Shown here: in pieces, positions 9,440 to 18,730 of the stretch
How positions within the stretch are numbered: the first letter of the stretch is position 1
Layout: each line of letters begins with the position of its first letter
From: Stutzerimonas kunmingensis
GTDB lineage: Bacteria; Pseudomonadota; Gammaproteobacteria; Pseudomonadales; Pseudomonadaceae
Direction of reading: 5' to 3'
DNA: 64,000 bases
Assembly (NCBI RefSeq): GCF_014764705.1
Contig: NZ_JACXXG010000015.1
Location: 1-64,000 of the forward strand
Notes under the pieces: generated by a model
What the model was told of the DNA's origin: nothing
The model's input: the letters and a program-made list of their open reading frames with translations, nothing else
Databases searched by the model: none
Translations under genes and position numbers: made by a program

Positions 9440-10044
9440 TGCAGAACGTCAATCTCTATCAGCGCGAACGTCGTCAGCAGGGTGGCCCGCGTCCGCGGCA
9501 ACTGCTGCTTGGCGCATGTGTACTGGCGCTTGCCCTGGCGTTGCATGCTGCCTGGCAGGGCTGGAACCTCAAGCAGCGCGCCTCGGACCGTCAGTTGGCC
9601 GAGGCGCAGGCGGTTTCTGCAGAGGCGCAGCTGGCCGCCTTCAAGGCCAACTACCGGGAACCGACGCTGGATACCCGGCTGCCTGCGCAACTGGCGGAGC
9701 GGGAAGCGGAGAACCGCCAGCTGCAACGTCTCGCAACGCATCTGCGCGCGCTCGATGGCCAGCTGCGTAGCGGCTTCGCGCCAGTGCTGACGGCCCTGGC
9801 CGATCGGCACCCGCCGCTCGGGCTCTGGCTGACCCGCATCCGCCTGCAGGCTGGCGGCAGCGACATGCTGTTGCGCGGGTTGAGCCAGGATCAGGAACTG
9901 CTTCCGCTTTATCTGGAAAGCCTCGGGCGCAGCAAGACGTTGCAGGGGCGCGAGTTCGGCAGCTTCGATCTGCAGCGCGACGACAGTGGCCTGCTGGCGT
10001 TCCGCCTGGCATCCCGTGCGGCGGAGGAGGGCGACGATGAATAA
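9439..10044 (+). CDS. PilN-like MSHA assembly protein (second MshI-type)
   Basis: 201 residues. It starts MQNVNLYQRERR, the NLxP/NLY-type motif that in PilN binds the PilM groove. One membrane helix spans about 26-43, followed by a periplasmic coiled-coil region rich in Gln, Glu and Ala, and a small C-terminal fold. In MSHA clusters this position carries the protein sometimes called MshI1 or MshI2. The role inferred is the inner-membrane alignment complex linking MshI to MshJ. It overlaps both neighbours (1 base upstream, 8 bases downstream). Confidence 0.8.
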   Translation: MQNVNLYQRERRQQGGPRPRQLLLGACVLALALALHAAWQGWNLKQRASDRQLAEAQAVSAEAQLAAFKANYREPTLDTRLPAQLAEREAENRQLQRLATHLRALDGQLRSGFAPVLTALADRHPPLGLWLTRIRLQAGGSDMLLRGLSQDQELLPLYLESLGRSKTLQGREFGSFDLQRDDSGLLAFRLASRAAEEGDDE

Positions 10045-10714
10045 CGCCATGCAAAGCCTGCGGCAGCGCTGGCAGGCGCTGGCACCGCGCGAACAGTGGC
10101 TGAGCGTGCTGGTCGGTGCTTCCCTGCTGGGCATGCTTTATCTGCTGCTGGTGGCTGAGCCGCTCGCCGAGCGCATCGCCCAGCAGGACAGCCAGCTGCG
10201 TCTCGCCGAAGCCCGTCAGCTGGAGGCGAACAATGCATTGCTCGAACTTCAGGCCAAGCTCGCGGCCGACCCCAATCGTCCCTATCGAGACGCCCTCGAT
10301 GTGGCGCGCACCAATCGCGAACAGATTCTGCGCAGCATCGACGAGGAGACCCGCTCACTGGTTTCACCTGCACGCATGAAAGCGCTGCTGCAGGACCTGC
10401 TGCGCCGGCAGCCTCATCTGCAGATGGTCGCGCTGCAGAGTTTCAGCGAGCCGCTGGAGTTGCCGGCCAGCGCGACGGATGCGGCGAAGGATGCGCCGCC
10501 AGCGGCGGTCAGCTTTTATCGGCACGGTCTGCGTCTGACCCTGCAAGGCGGCTACTTCGACCTGCTCGATTACCTGCAGGCGGTGCAGAACAGTGGCTGG
10601 CGTCTGCATTGGGACAGCCTGGACTATCACATCGATGAGGCCGGGCCGGACAAGGCGCGGATCACGCTGGAGCTGCATACCTTGAGTCGCGAAGCGGGGT
10701 GGGTTGGTGTCTGA
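10037..10714 (+). CDS. mshJ: MSHA biogenesis protein MshJ (PilO-like)
   Basis: 225 residues. It starts at ATG 10037, overlapping the previous gene by 8 bases. One membrane helix lies near 20-38 (WLSVLVGASLLGMLYLLL), then a coiled coil (about 45-80), and a C-terminal ferredoxin-like domain (HGLRLTLQGGYFDLLDYLQAV), which is the PilO/GspM arrangement. Predicted to pair with the PilN-like protein in the periplasm. Confidence 0.85.
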   Translation: MNNAMQSLRQRWQALAPREQWLSVLVGASLLGMLYLLLVAEPLAERIAQQDSQLRLAEARQLEANNALLELQAKLAADPNRPYRDALDVARTNREQILRSIDEETRSLVSPARMKALLQDLLRRQPHLQMVALQSFSEPLELPASATDAAKDAPPAAVSFYRHGLRLTLQGGYFDLLDYLQAVQNSGWRLHWDSLDYHIDEAGPDKARITLELHTLSREAGWVGV

Positions 10715-11033
10715 TTTTTCTCGTGCGTTTTGCTTGCTCCTTTTGCTGCCCGCTTCGGCCTACGCGCTCGACCCCACGCGCCCGCCCGCGGCGTTCGTGA
10801 CCGCTGCAGCGGAGCGCCAGGCACCGGCGACGCTGCACCTGCAGGCCATTTTTCGCGGTGCGCAGAGCGCCCGGGCGGTGCTCAACGGCCAATCGCTGAG
10901 AGTCGGCGACACCCTGGCCGATGCCAGAGTCCTGGCCATCAACACGAATTCCGTCCTGATCGAGCGCGACGGCCAGCAGCAGACGCTGCGTCTGGTTGCC
11001 CCGATCATTACTCCGAGCCAAGTCCGACCATGA
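10707..11033 (+). CDS. mshK: MSHA biogenesis protein MshK (PilP/GspC-like)
   Basis: 108 residues from GTG 10707 (TTG 10704 is alternative). An N-terminal signal sequence (AFCLLLLLPASAYA) is followed by the LDPTRPP motif and a compact beta domain (LQAIFRGAQSARAVLNGQ..RVGD) like the homology region of PilP/GspC, which touches the secretin. It overlaps mshJ by 8 bases and mshL by 4, placing it as the periplasmic link between inner-membrane complex and secretin. Confidence 0.82.
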   Translation: MSDFSRAFCLLLLLPASAYALDPTRPPAAFVTAAAERQAPATLHLQAIFRGAQSARAVLNGQSLRVGDTLADARVLAINTNSVLIERDGQQQTLRLVAPIITPSQVRP

Positions 11034-12745
11034 TGCCGACCCTTTTTCCACGTCTCGGCTTGCTGAGCCTGTTCTGCCTGCTGGCCGCCTGCCAGACATT
11101 CGAGGACGGCGACAAGCGCCTCTACGAGCAGAGCAACCGTCTGTTCGAGGAAAGCCTGCAGCAGACCCAGGCCAAGGCGCTGCCGCCGCCGTCGGTGCAG
11201 GCTGCGCTGATTCCGCCGCTGAGCGTCGACGGCAGTTCGGCTGTCAGTGGCCCGCGCTTCGATGTGGTCGCCAACGACATGCCGGCCCGCGAATTCTTCC
11301 TCAGCCTGATGGACAACGCCGGGCAGAACCTGCTGGTGCACCCAGAGGTGACGGGCAACATCACCTTCAGCCTGCGCAACGTGACGCTGGAAGAGGTGCT
11401 CGCTGCAGTGCGCGACAGCTACGGTTACGATTTTCGACGCACCAGCTATGGCTATCAGGTGCTGCCAAATAGGATTTTTGTAAAGACATACGATTTGAAT
11501 TATTTGGATCTTGAGCGGGAAGGGGTCGCAGAAACTAGAGTTAGTTCTGGACAGGTTATTTCTTCGGAAGATGACATAACAAATAACAGCCGTTCTAGGA
11601 GCTCAAGAACTTCAAGTACTCAGGACGCGAGCAGAGTTACCACCCGATCAAGAACGGAACTTTGGAAAAGTGTTCTTGATGCGGTATCTATGATAGTTGG
11701 AGTAGATAAGCCGAAGCTTGAGGTGGATGATCTTAAAATTCAGAAGGTTAGCTCTAAAGTAACACCGGCAGCAGTTGACACCGAGATCAAGTACAGGGAG
11801 GCGACGTGCCGCTCCGGATATGAAGGGGCCAGCGTTTGTTATAGCTCAATGTCTGGCGTGCTAACTGTAAGGGCTACGTCAGAAGATCATGCAGTAGTTT
11901 CTGAGTTTCTCTCGCTCATCCAGCGTAATCTACAGCGTCAGGTCATCTTGGAAGCGAAAATTCTTGAGGTGAATCTGTCTGATGGGTATCAGGCAGGCAT
12001 CAACTGGTCGCAGCTGGGCAGCTTCGGCAACGCCGACATTACGCTTGGCCTGCAGGGCGATGCACTTGCGGGTGCGCAAGGCATTGGCGGCGTGTTCAGC
12101 GCGATCGTTCGGAACGGTGACTTCTCCGGGGTACTGCAATTGCTTGAGACCCAAGGAGATGTGCGGGTGCTATCCAGTCCGCGGGTGTCGACACTGAACA
12201 ATCAAAAGGCGGTAATCAAAGTCGGTACCGATGAGTTTTTTGTCACCGATGTTTCTACTACCACGACCACTCTAGCCGGCGGCACCACCGCGCCGGATCT
12301 GGACATTACGTTGACGCCGTTCTTCTCTGGTATTTCCCTGGACGTCACGCCGCAGATCGACGAACACGACAATGTAACGTTGCACGTGCGCCCGACCGTT
12401 AGCCGTGTTCAAGACCAGAACAAAAGCATTCAGCTGGGCGGCTCCGATAACGTCTTCAACCTGCCGCTCGCTCTGTCCACTACTCGCCAATCAGACTCCA
12501 TCGTGCGCGCGCGCAGCGGCCAGGTGGTGGTGATCGGCGGGCTGATGGAAAATCGAAACACCAACAGTGATGCCAATGTGCCATGGGCGTCAAAGCTGCC
12601 GGTGCTCGGTGCCCTGTTTCAACAGCAGCGCAAGTCCCTCCAGCAGACAGAGCTGGTCATCCTTCTGCGGCCGCAGGTGATCGATGAGCGCGTCTGGCTT
12701 GATGACTTACGTAAGAGCGCCGATTCGTTCCGGCAGGTCAGGTAG
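11030..12745 (+). CDS. mshL: MSHA outer-membrane secretin MshL
   Basis: 571 residues. A lipoprotein signal ends at the lipobox LLAAC (Cys21), so the protein is probably lipidated and delivered to the outer membrane. N-domains cover about 60-300 and the secretin domain about 310-560, with the typical end VVVIGGLMENR and LPVLGALFQ. Residues about 144-310 (11463-11960) are encoded by AT-richer DNA than either side: a hand count of 11521-11580 gives 26 GC of 60, against 39 of 60 at 11281-11340. This part is Ser/Arg/Thr-rich (NSRSRSSRTSS) with a Cys pair (ATCRSGYEGASVCYSS). The frame is intact. Confidence 0.93.
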   Translation: MMPTLFPRLGLLSLFCLLAACQTFEDGDKRLYEQSNRLFEESLQQTQAKALPPPSVQAALIPPLSVDGSSAVSGPRFDVVANDMPAREFFLSLMDNAGQNLLVHPEVTGNITFSLRNVTLEEVLAAVRDSYGYDFRRTSYGYQVLPNRIFVKTYDLNYLDLEREGVAETRVSSGQVISSEDDITNNSRSRSSRTSSTQDASRVTTRSRTELWKSVLDAVSMIVGVDKPKLEVDDLKIQKVSSKVTPAAVDTEIKYREATCRSGYEGASVCYSSMSGVLTVRATSEDHAVVSEFLSLIQRNLQRQVILEAKILEVNLSDGYQAGINWSQLGSFGNADITLGLQGDALAGAQGIGGVFSAIVRNGDFSGVLQLLETQGDVRVLSSPRVSTLNNQKAVIKVGTDEFFVTDVSTTTTTLAGGTTAPDLDITLTPFFSGISLDVTPQIDEHDNVTLHVRPTVSRVQDQNKSIQLGGSDNVFNLPLALSTTRQSDSIVRARSGQVVVIGGLMENRNTNSDANVPWASKLPVLGALFQQQRKSLQQTELVILLRPQVIDERVWLDDLRKSADSFRQVR

Positions 12746-12753
12746 GCGCCGGT

Positions 12754-13683
12754 ATGTACGAAGCATTCTTCGGCCTGCAGGAAAAGCCATTCGCATTGAC
12801 GCCGAATACCGGCTTCATGGTTCGCCTGCCGCCTTACCAGGCCTGCCTGAACCTGCTGCGCGTGGCTCTGGCCGAAGGCGAGGGCTTCATCAAGGTGACC
12901 GGCGAAGTGGGCACCGGCAAGACCCTGCTCTGCCGCGCGCTGCTCAAGCAACTGGATGCCGAACACTACCAGCTCGCCTGGTTGCCGAACCCAGCGCTCG
13001 GACCCATGGCGCTGCGCCAGGCGCTGGCCCATGAGCTGCATGTGCCGCGGGTCGAGCAACTGGACAATCACGGGTTGCTGACGGCACTGCATCGCCGGCT
13101 GATCGAGCTGGCCGGCCAGGGCAAGAGCACCGTGCTGTTGATCGATGAGGCGCAGGCGCTGCCACCGGCCACGCTGGAGGCCCTGCGACTATTGACCAAT
13201 CTGGAAACCGAGCAGCGCAAGCTGCTACAGGTGGTGCTGTTCGGCCAGCCTGAGCTGGACGCTACGCTGGCCAGCGAGAATTTCCGGCAATTGCGCCAGC
13301 GCATCACGTTCTCCTATCGCCTGCGCCCGCTGGATGTCAGCGATACCAGGCGCTACCTGCATGAACGCCTGGCGGTTGCCGGTTATCAAGGTGAACCGCT
13401 GTTCAAGCCGGCCGCGATTCGCCTGCTGGTCAAGGGCAGCGGTGGCATCCCGCGGTTGCTCAACATCCTGGCCAACAAGTGCCTGATGGCGGCGTTTGGC
13501 GAAGGCCAGCGACGGGTCGGCCGCCGCCACGTACGCCGTGCCCTGGCCGATACCGAGGGCGCGCGACCGTTCCTGCGTGCAGCCCTTCCGTTGCGTTGGG
13601 CATTGCTGGCGGGTGCGGCAACCCTGAGCCTGCTGCTGAGTGCATTGCCGTGGCTGTCGCAGCTGGCCGAGGTGCGGCCATGA
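12754..13683 (+). CDS. mshM: MSHA biogenesis ATPase MshM (ExeA-like AAA)
   Basis: 309 residues. It begins MYEAFFGLQEKPFALTPN, the ExeA/GspA-family opening. Walker A is GEVGTGKT (50-57, Lys56) and Walker B is LLIDEAQ with Asp131-Glu132. A sensor/arginine region follows (RLRPLDVSDTRRYLHERL), and a single membrane helix lies near the C-terminus (about 285-303). ExeA-type proteins help place the secretin through the cell wall, which is the role inferred here. Its stop overlaps the mshN start (ATGA). Confidence 0.9.
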   Translation: MYEAFFGLQEKPFALTPNTGFMVRLPPYQACLNLLRVALAEGEGFIKVTGEVGTGKTLLCRALLKQLDAEHYQLAWLPNPALGPMALRQALAHELHVPRVEQLDNHGLLTALHRRLIELAGQGKSTVLLIDEAQALPPATLEALRLLTNLETEQRKLLQVVLFGQPELDATLASENFRQLRQRITFSYRLRPLDVSDTRRYLHERLAVAGYQGEPLFKPAAIRLLVKGSGGIPRLLNILANKCLMAAFGEGQRRVGRRHVRRALADTEGARPFLRAALPLRWALLAGAATLSLLLSALPWLSQLAEVRP

Positions 13684-15044
13684 GCCTGGTCAACGACATG
13701 CTGCGCGATCTCGAAGCGCGCGGCGCGGCATCCGGCGGTCAGAGCCCATTCCTCGACATGCAGGCCGTCGATGAAACAGCCGCAACGCGGCGTCAGCGAT
13801 CGGCACGGCTGCGGCGCTGGTTGTTGCCGCTGGCTATCGGAGCGTTGGTCGTCGCGGCATCGGTGGTGCTGTTCGAACGTTTCGCGCAAGCCCCCGCTGT
13901 GCAGGAGTTACCTGCTGCCGCTCCGGTGGTCGCTGCGGTGCCTGCAACTCAGCTCCTCGACGTCTTGCCGCAGCAAGACGGTGGCCGTTTCGTGCTGCAG
14001 TTGCTGCTGGATCGCTCGATCAGCTATCAGCGCACCGACGAAGGCGGCGCGATCAGTCTGCTCCTGCCGGATGTGGCGCTCGCCGGTGGCCCGCGAAACG
14101 GCCGTGTGGAGAGCAATGGCCTAAGCCTGTCCTGGCGAGTGGAACAGCAGGGCGACCAGGTGCAGGTGCTGCTGCTTGGCATAACCGATCGCCTCGATGT
14201 GCGTGATCGGCTCGAGCCGGCCGCTGGCCATGCGCAGCTCTGGCTGGAAGTCCGCATGGATGGCGCACCAGTCCCCGTCCCTGAAGACTTGGACCTGCCT
14301 TTCGCCGAGCCGGCGCTGGACGAAGCGAGCCTGCCGGACTGGGTCACCCGCACCGCGCCAGACGCGCAAACCGCGCCGCCCGTCGCGCCGGATGTGCAAC
14401 CGGTCGCCGAGCCGGCCCCGGCGCCGGTTGCCAGACCCCAGGTTGCCACCACGCCCACCGTGCAGATCGGCAGTCATCGACCGGACCCGCTGGCCCAGGC
14501 GCGCGATGCCCTGCAACAGCAGAACTTCCCCCGTGCCATTGAGCTGCTGCAGGCGCTCCATGCCGCGCAGCCGGACAACGCCGAGGCGGCCCGCTGGTTG
14601 GCTCGTGCTTACCTGGCGGCTGGACAGATCGAGCCATTGCTCGAGTGGCTGCCGGCCCAGCTGCAGAGGCGGCCGTTCGATGCCGAGCTGCGTATGCTGC
14701 TCGCCCGTGGCCAGCTGCAGGGCGGCGACAAACAGACGGCGCTCGCCACCCTGGTGCAGAACGCGCCGTCGCTGGCCAGCGATCCCGGCTATCACGCGTT
14801 GCTGGCAGCTCTGCAGCAGCAGGTCGGCGACTGGGCCGGCAGCGCTGCGGTTTATCGCCAGCTGGTGGCTCTTCAGCCGCAGCAGGCGGCCTGGCAGCTG
14901 GGCTTGGCCATCGCGCTGGAACAGATCGATCAACCCGCCCGGGCGGCGCGCCACTACCGTCTGGCCGCGCAAGGGCAGGGGCTCGATGACAACTCGCGGC
15001 GCTTCGCCGCCGAACGTGCCGGCGTACTCGGAGGTGCCCGATGA
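13680..15044 (+). CDS. mshN: MSHA biogenesis protein MshN (TPR protein)
   Basis: 454 residues from ATG 13680, which overlaps the mshM stop; an open frame extends further upstream but lies inside mshM. The N-terminus MSLVNDMLRDLEARG is the MshN/GspB signature. One membrane helix (about 42-60) leads to a Pro/Ala-rich periplasmic linker (DAQTAPPVAPDVQPVAEPAP region). C-terminal tetratricopeptide-like repeats begin near DPLAQARDALQQQNFPRAIELL and extend to the end. Together with MshM it resembles the GspA-GspB pair acting at the peptidoglycan. It overlaps mshE by 4 bases. Confidence 0.88.
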   Translation: MSLVNDMLRDLEARGAASGGQSPFLDMQAVDETAATRRQRSARLRRWLLPLAIGALVVAASVVLFERFAQAPAVQELPAAAPVVAAVPATQLLDVLPQQDGGRFVLQLLLDRSISYQRTDEGGAISLLLPDVALAGGPRNGRVESNGLSLSWRVEQQGDQVQVLLLGITDRLDVRDRLEPAAGHAQLWLEVRMDGAPVPVPEDLDLPFAEPALDEASLPDWVTRTAPDAQTAPPVAPDVQPVAEPAPAPVARPQVATTPTVQIGSHRPDPLAQARDALQQQNFPRAIELLQALHAAQPDNAEAARWLARAYLAAGQIEPLLEWLPAQLQRRPFDAELRMLLARGQLQGGDKQTALATLVQNAPSLASDPGYHALLAALQQQVGDWAGSAAVYRQLVALQPQQAAWQLGLAIALEQIDQPARAARHYRLAAQGQGLDDNSRRFAAERAGVLGGAR

Positions 15045-16765
15045 CCGCGCAAGACATGCGCCAGCGCAAGATTCGTCTCGGCGATCTGCTGGTCCAGGCC
15101 GGCCTGATCAGCGAGGCGCAGCTGCAGCAGGCGTTGCAGGACCAGAAGCGCACCGGCTCCAAGCTCGGACGCACGGTACTCGACCTCGGCTTCATCGACG
15201 AAGGCCGCCTGCTGCGTGCGCTGTCCGAGCAGCTGCAGATTCCCTTCGTCGAACTCAAGCACTACAAGTTCGACAACCAGCTGACCCAGAGCCTGCCCGA
15301 GGCGGTCGCCCGGCGCTTCCGGGTGATCGTGCTGTCCCGCCAGGGCGATGGTTTGCTGGTGGGCATGACCGACCCGCTGGACATCTTCGCTCAGGACGAG
15401 ATCGAGCGCCTGCTGGGCAAGCGCGTCCACCCGGCAGTGGTGCGGGAAAGCGAGCTGCTCGGCGCGCTCGATCAGCTCTACCGCCGCACCAGCGAAATCG
15501 CCTCGCTGGCCGGCGAGCTGGAAGGTGAGCTGCAGGAAAGTGATTTCGACCTCTCGCGCCTCGGCGAAAGCAACAGCGATGCGCCGGTGGTGCGCCTGCT
15601 GCAGACGCTGTTCGAGGACGCCGTGCAGATGAAGGCCTCGGACATTCACATCGAACCGGACGAAGGCGTGGTGCGGATTCGCCAGCGTATCGACGGCGTG
15701 CTCAACGAACAGGTGATGAAGGAGCACCGCGTCGCTTCGGCGCTGGTCATGCGCCTGAAGATCATGTCCGGCCTGGATATCTCGGAAAAGCGCCTGCCGC
15801 AGGACGGCCGTTTCAACATCCGCGTGAAGAACCGCAACCTCGATGTGCGGGTTTCCACCATGCCGGTGCAGTTCGGCGAGTCGGTGGTCATGCGTCTGCT
15901 CGACCAGAGCGGCGCGATGTTCAAGCTCGAAGGCACCGGCATGCCGCCAGCGATGCTCGAGCGCTTCCGACGCCTGTTGCAGCGTCCGCACGGCATGGTG
16001 CTGGTCACCGGCCCTACCGGCTCGGGCAAGACCACCACGCTCTACGCCGGGCTTTCCGAGCTGAACAGCCCGGAGAAGAAGATCATCACCGTCGAGGACC
16101 CGGTGGAGTACCGCCTGCCGCGGGTCAACCAGGTGCAGGTCAACGCCAAGATCGAGTTGACCTTCGCCCGCGTGCTGCGCGCCGCCTTGCGTCAGGACCC
16201 GGACATCGTCCTGGTCGGCGAGATCCGTGATCAGGAAACCGCCGAGATCGGCCTGCGCGCCGCACTGACAGGCCACCTAGTACTCTCGACGCTGCACACC
16301 AACGATGCCTTGACCTCGGCCATGCGCCTGATCGACATGGGCGTCGAGCCCTTCCTCGTCGCCACCGCGCTCAATGCGGTGCTGGCCCAGCGTCTGATAC
16401 GCCGCGTGTGCGAAAACTGCATGGAGGACGATCAGCCCGATCCTCGGCAACTGGCCTGGCTGGAGGCGCTGCACGGCGGCTCGCTGCGCGACAACCGCTT
16501 CAAGCGCGGCAGTGGTTGCCATCAATGCCACAACAGTGGCTATGCCGGCCGTGTCGGTGTGTACGAGCTGCTGGAACTGGACGAGCCGATGATCGCCGCC
16601 CTGCGCCGCGGCGACCCGCAAGGCTTCGCCGAGGCCGCGCGCCAGCAGGCGCACTATCGACCACTGGCGGCTTGCGCGCTGGATTACGCCATCGCCGGCG
16701 TCACCAGTATCGAAGAGGTGCTGAAGGTCTGCGCCACCCTGGCGGACGATGAGGTGATCGCGTGA
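15041..16765 (+). CDS. mshE: MSHA pilus extension ATPase MshE
   Basis: 574 residues, the cytoplasmic GspE/PilB-family motor of pilus extension. The N-terminus carries two back-to-back MshEN motifs, RLGDLLVQAGLI..AQLQQALQDQ (12-35) and KLGRTVLDLGFI..GRLLRALSEQ (41-64). This is the established cyclic-di-GMP-binding module, so pilus extension is probably activated by that messenger. Walker A is GPTGSGKT at 324-331; an Asp box (VEDPVEY) and Walker B (DPDIVLVGEIRD) follow. A zinc tetracysteine site is formed by Cys457, Cys460, Cys493 and Cys496. Confidence 0.96.
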   Translation: MTAQDMRQRKIRLGDLLVQAGLISEAQLQQALQDQKRTGSKLGRTVLDLGFIDEGRLLRALSEQLQIPFVELKHYKFDNQLTQSLPEAVARRFRVIVLSRQGDGLLVGMTDPLDIFAQDEIERLLGKRVHPAVVRESELLGALDQLYRRTSEIASLAGELEGELQESDFDLSRLGESNSDAPVVRLLQTLFEDAVQMKASDIHIEPDEGVVRIRQRIDGVLNEQVMKEHRVASALVMRLKIMSGLDISEKRLPQDGRFNIRVKNRNLDVRVSTMPVQFGESVVMRLLDQSGAMFKLEGTGMPPAMLERFRRLLQRPHGMVLVTGPTGSGKTTTLYAGLSELNSPEKKIITVEDPVEYRLPRVNQVQVNAKIELTFARVLRAALRQDPDIVLVGEIRDQETAEIGLRAALTGHLVLSTLHTNDALTSAMRLIDMGVEPFLVATALNAVLAQRLIRRVCENCMEDDQPDPRQLAWLEALHGGSLRDNRFKRGSGCHQCHNSGYAGRVGVYELLELDEPMIAALRRGDPQGFAEAARQQAHYRPLAACALDYAIAGVTSIEEVLKVCATLADDEVIA

Positions 16766-16846
16766 TCGCCGCTAGTCTCCTGCCTATCGCGGCCGTAGGC
16801 GCCAGCGCCACGGGCGCCGTCCGGTCGCTTCGCGGGGAGCCTGCCG

Positions 16847-18085
16847 ATGCCTAGCTTCCGCTATACCGGCCGCGATATGCGCGGCGCACGGGTCAGCGGC
16901 GCGCTCGATGGCGCCAGCGCTGACGCCGTGGCCAGCGAGCTGGTGTCGCGCCAGATCACCCCGCTGACCATCGATGCGGAGCGTGCCCAGGCCGATAGCG
17001 TCGACGTGTTTGCCGTGCTGCGCGAAAAGCTGCGGCGTAAACGTGTCGATCTGGACGAACTGATCATCTTCAGCCGCCAGATGTACAGCCTGAACAAGGC
17101 CGGCGTGCCGATCATTCGCGCCATCGGCGGTCTGGCCGAGTCCAATCGCAACCTGTATTTCCGCGGCATCCTGCAGGACGTGCGCGCCAGCCTCGAAAGT
17201 GGCCAGTCCATGGCGGTGGCGCTGAATGCGCATCCCAAGGTGTTCAACAATCTGTTTGTCAGTATGGTCAGCGTCGGCGAGAACACCGGCCAGCTCGATC
17301 AGGCGTTCAAGCAGCTGTCTGCCTATCTCGAGCTGGAGCGCGAGACCCGCAAGCGCATCAAGCAGGCCACGCGTTATCCGATCTTCGTGCTGGTGGCCAT
17401 GGGGGTGGCGCTGGGTGTCATCAACCTCCTGGTGATCCCGGCGTTCGCCAAGGTCTTCGCCCAGTTCCACGCGCAACTGCCGTGGGCCACCCGCGTGCTG
17501 ATCGGCACCTCCAACTTCATGCGCGATTGGTGGTGGCTGCTGTTGCTCGGCATCGTCGGTGGCCTCTACGCCTTCTTCAAATGGGTGGAAACCGACGCCG
17601 GCGCGCGCAAGTGGGACCGTATCAAGCTGCGCTTGCCCATCGTCGGCGGCATCTTCGAGCGCATCGCCCTGGCGCGCTTCACCCGCACCTTCGCGATGAT
17701 GTACCGCGCCGGCGTGCCGCTGCTGCAAACCCTGTCCATCAACAGCGCCAGCGTCGGCAATCGCCATATCGGCGAAGCGATTCTCGCCATCCGCGAAAAC
17801 GTCGAGCGCGGCGAAGCGCTCACCCGATCGGCTCACAACAGCGGCCTGTTCACTCCCCTGGTGCTGCAGATGATGGCTGTCGGCGAGGAAACCGGCGCGC
17901 TGGATGACCTCTTCGTCGAAGTGGCCGATTTCTACGAACAGGAAGTCGACTACGACCTCAAGCAACTGGCCGACGCCATCGAGCCGATCCTCATCGTCTG
18001 TATGGGTGTGATGGTGCTGGTCCTCGCGCTGGGCGTGTTCCTGCCCATGTGGGAGCTGGGCAGCGCGGCGCAAGGGAGGGGGTGA
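16847..18085 (+). CDS. mshG: MSHA inner-membrane platform protein MshG (GspF/PilC-like)
   Basis: 412 residues with two GspF repeats (about 70-195 and 275-400) and three membrane helices (near 180-205, 225-245 and 385-405). The opening PSFRYTGRDMRG is typical. It turns motor movement from MshE into pilin insertion. A Shine-Dalgarno GGGGAG lies 9 bases before the ATG. The 81-bp gap after mshE is the first real gap in the operon and holds no gene that I can see. No separate mshF was found. Confidence 0.93.
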   Translation: MPSFRYTGRDMRGARVSGALDGASADAVASELVSRQITPLTIDAERAQADSVDVFAVLREKLRRKRVDLDELIIFSRQMYSLNKAGVPIIRAIGGLAESNRNLYFRGILQDVRASLESGQSMAVALNAHPKVFNNLFVSMVSVGENTGQLDQAFKQLSAYLELERETRKRIKQATRYPIFVLVAMGVALGVINLLVIPAFAKVFAQFHAQLPWATRVLIGTSNFMRDWWWLLLLGIVGGLYAFFKWVETDAGARKWDRIKLRLPIVGGIFERIALARFTRTFAMMYRAGVPLLQTLSINSASVGNRHIGEAILAIRENVERGEALTRSAHNSGLFTPLVLQMMAVGEETGALDDLFVEVADFYEQEVDYDLKQLADAIEPILIVCMGVMVLVLALGVFLPMWELGSAAQGRG

Positions 18086-18156
18086 TGACTGAAGCAGCGA
18101 ACAACGAAACGCGAAGGGCAGGGCGGTACGCCTGTGCCGACACGAGAGGTGAGCAG

Positions 18157-18711
18157 ATGAATGAAAACCAGCAGCGAGCGCATGTAATGCAGAAGAACCA
18201 GGGCTTCACCATGATTGAGCTGGTGGTGGTCATCGCCATCCTCGGCATCCTCGCCGCGGTGGCGCTACCGCACTTCATCGACTCGGCCAAGGACGCCCAC
18301 CGCGCCACCGTACGCAGCGCCGGCGGCGCCTTCACGTCGGCCGTCTCTCTGGTGCGCGGCCAGTACGAACTCAACCGCAACGGCGGCAGCAACAGTTGCG
18401 TGGCCGGCAACTGCCAGATCGACGTCGCCGGTTACGGCAACGGCACGGTCGACGTCAACGCCGCCGGCTGGCCGGTTGGCACCGAACGCAGCGGCAACCC
18501 CGGCGCCAGCACCAGCATGAGCCAGCAGGAATGCATGAACCTCTGGGCCAACCTGCTGCAAGCCTCGGCAGCCAGCGTCACCGGCGCCAACCCTACCTTC
18601 CGCGCCGAGGCCCAGGGCCACCGCTGCCTCTATCGCTACACCCTTGATGGAAACAACGATTTCATCGAGTACAACAGCAACACCGGCGAAGTCGCCGTCA
18701 CTTTTGAATAA
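18157..18711 (+). CDS. mshB: Type IV prepilin, MshB-like
   Basis: 184 residues from ATG 18157, preceded by AGAGG with 7-base spacing; the in-frame ATG at 18187 is the alternative. The prepilin peptidase site is G|FTMIELVVVIAILGILAAVALP, with Gly16 and Glu +5. The mature pilin is about 168 residues. Cysteine pairs (SCVAGNC, and C in QQECM and HRC) suggest disulphides. Position ahead of the major pilin fits MshB, usually a minor or priming pilin; this paralogue assignment is by order, not by sequence test. Confidence 0.85.
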   Translation: MNENQQRAHVMQKNQGFTMIELVVVIAILGILAAVALPHFIDSAKDAHRATVRSAGGAFTSAVSLVRGQYELNRNGGSNSCVAGNCQIDVAGYGNGTVDVNAAGWPVGTERSGNPGASTSMSQQECMNLWANLLQASAASVTGANPTFRAEAQGHRCLYRYTLDGNNDFIEYNSNTGEVAVTFE

Positions 18712-18730
18712 GGCAAAAAGGAGCAACACC

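Noticed and set aside
13479..13679. N-terminal extension of MshN
   Set aside because: The upstream open frame lies inside mshM, and MSLVNDMLRDLEARG is the family start.
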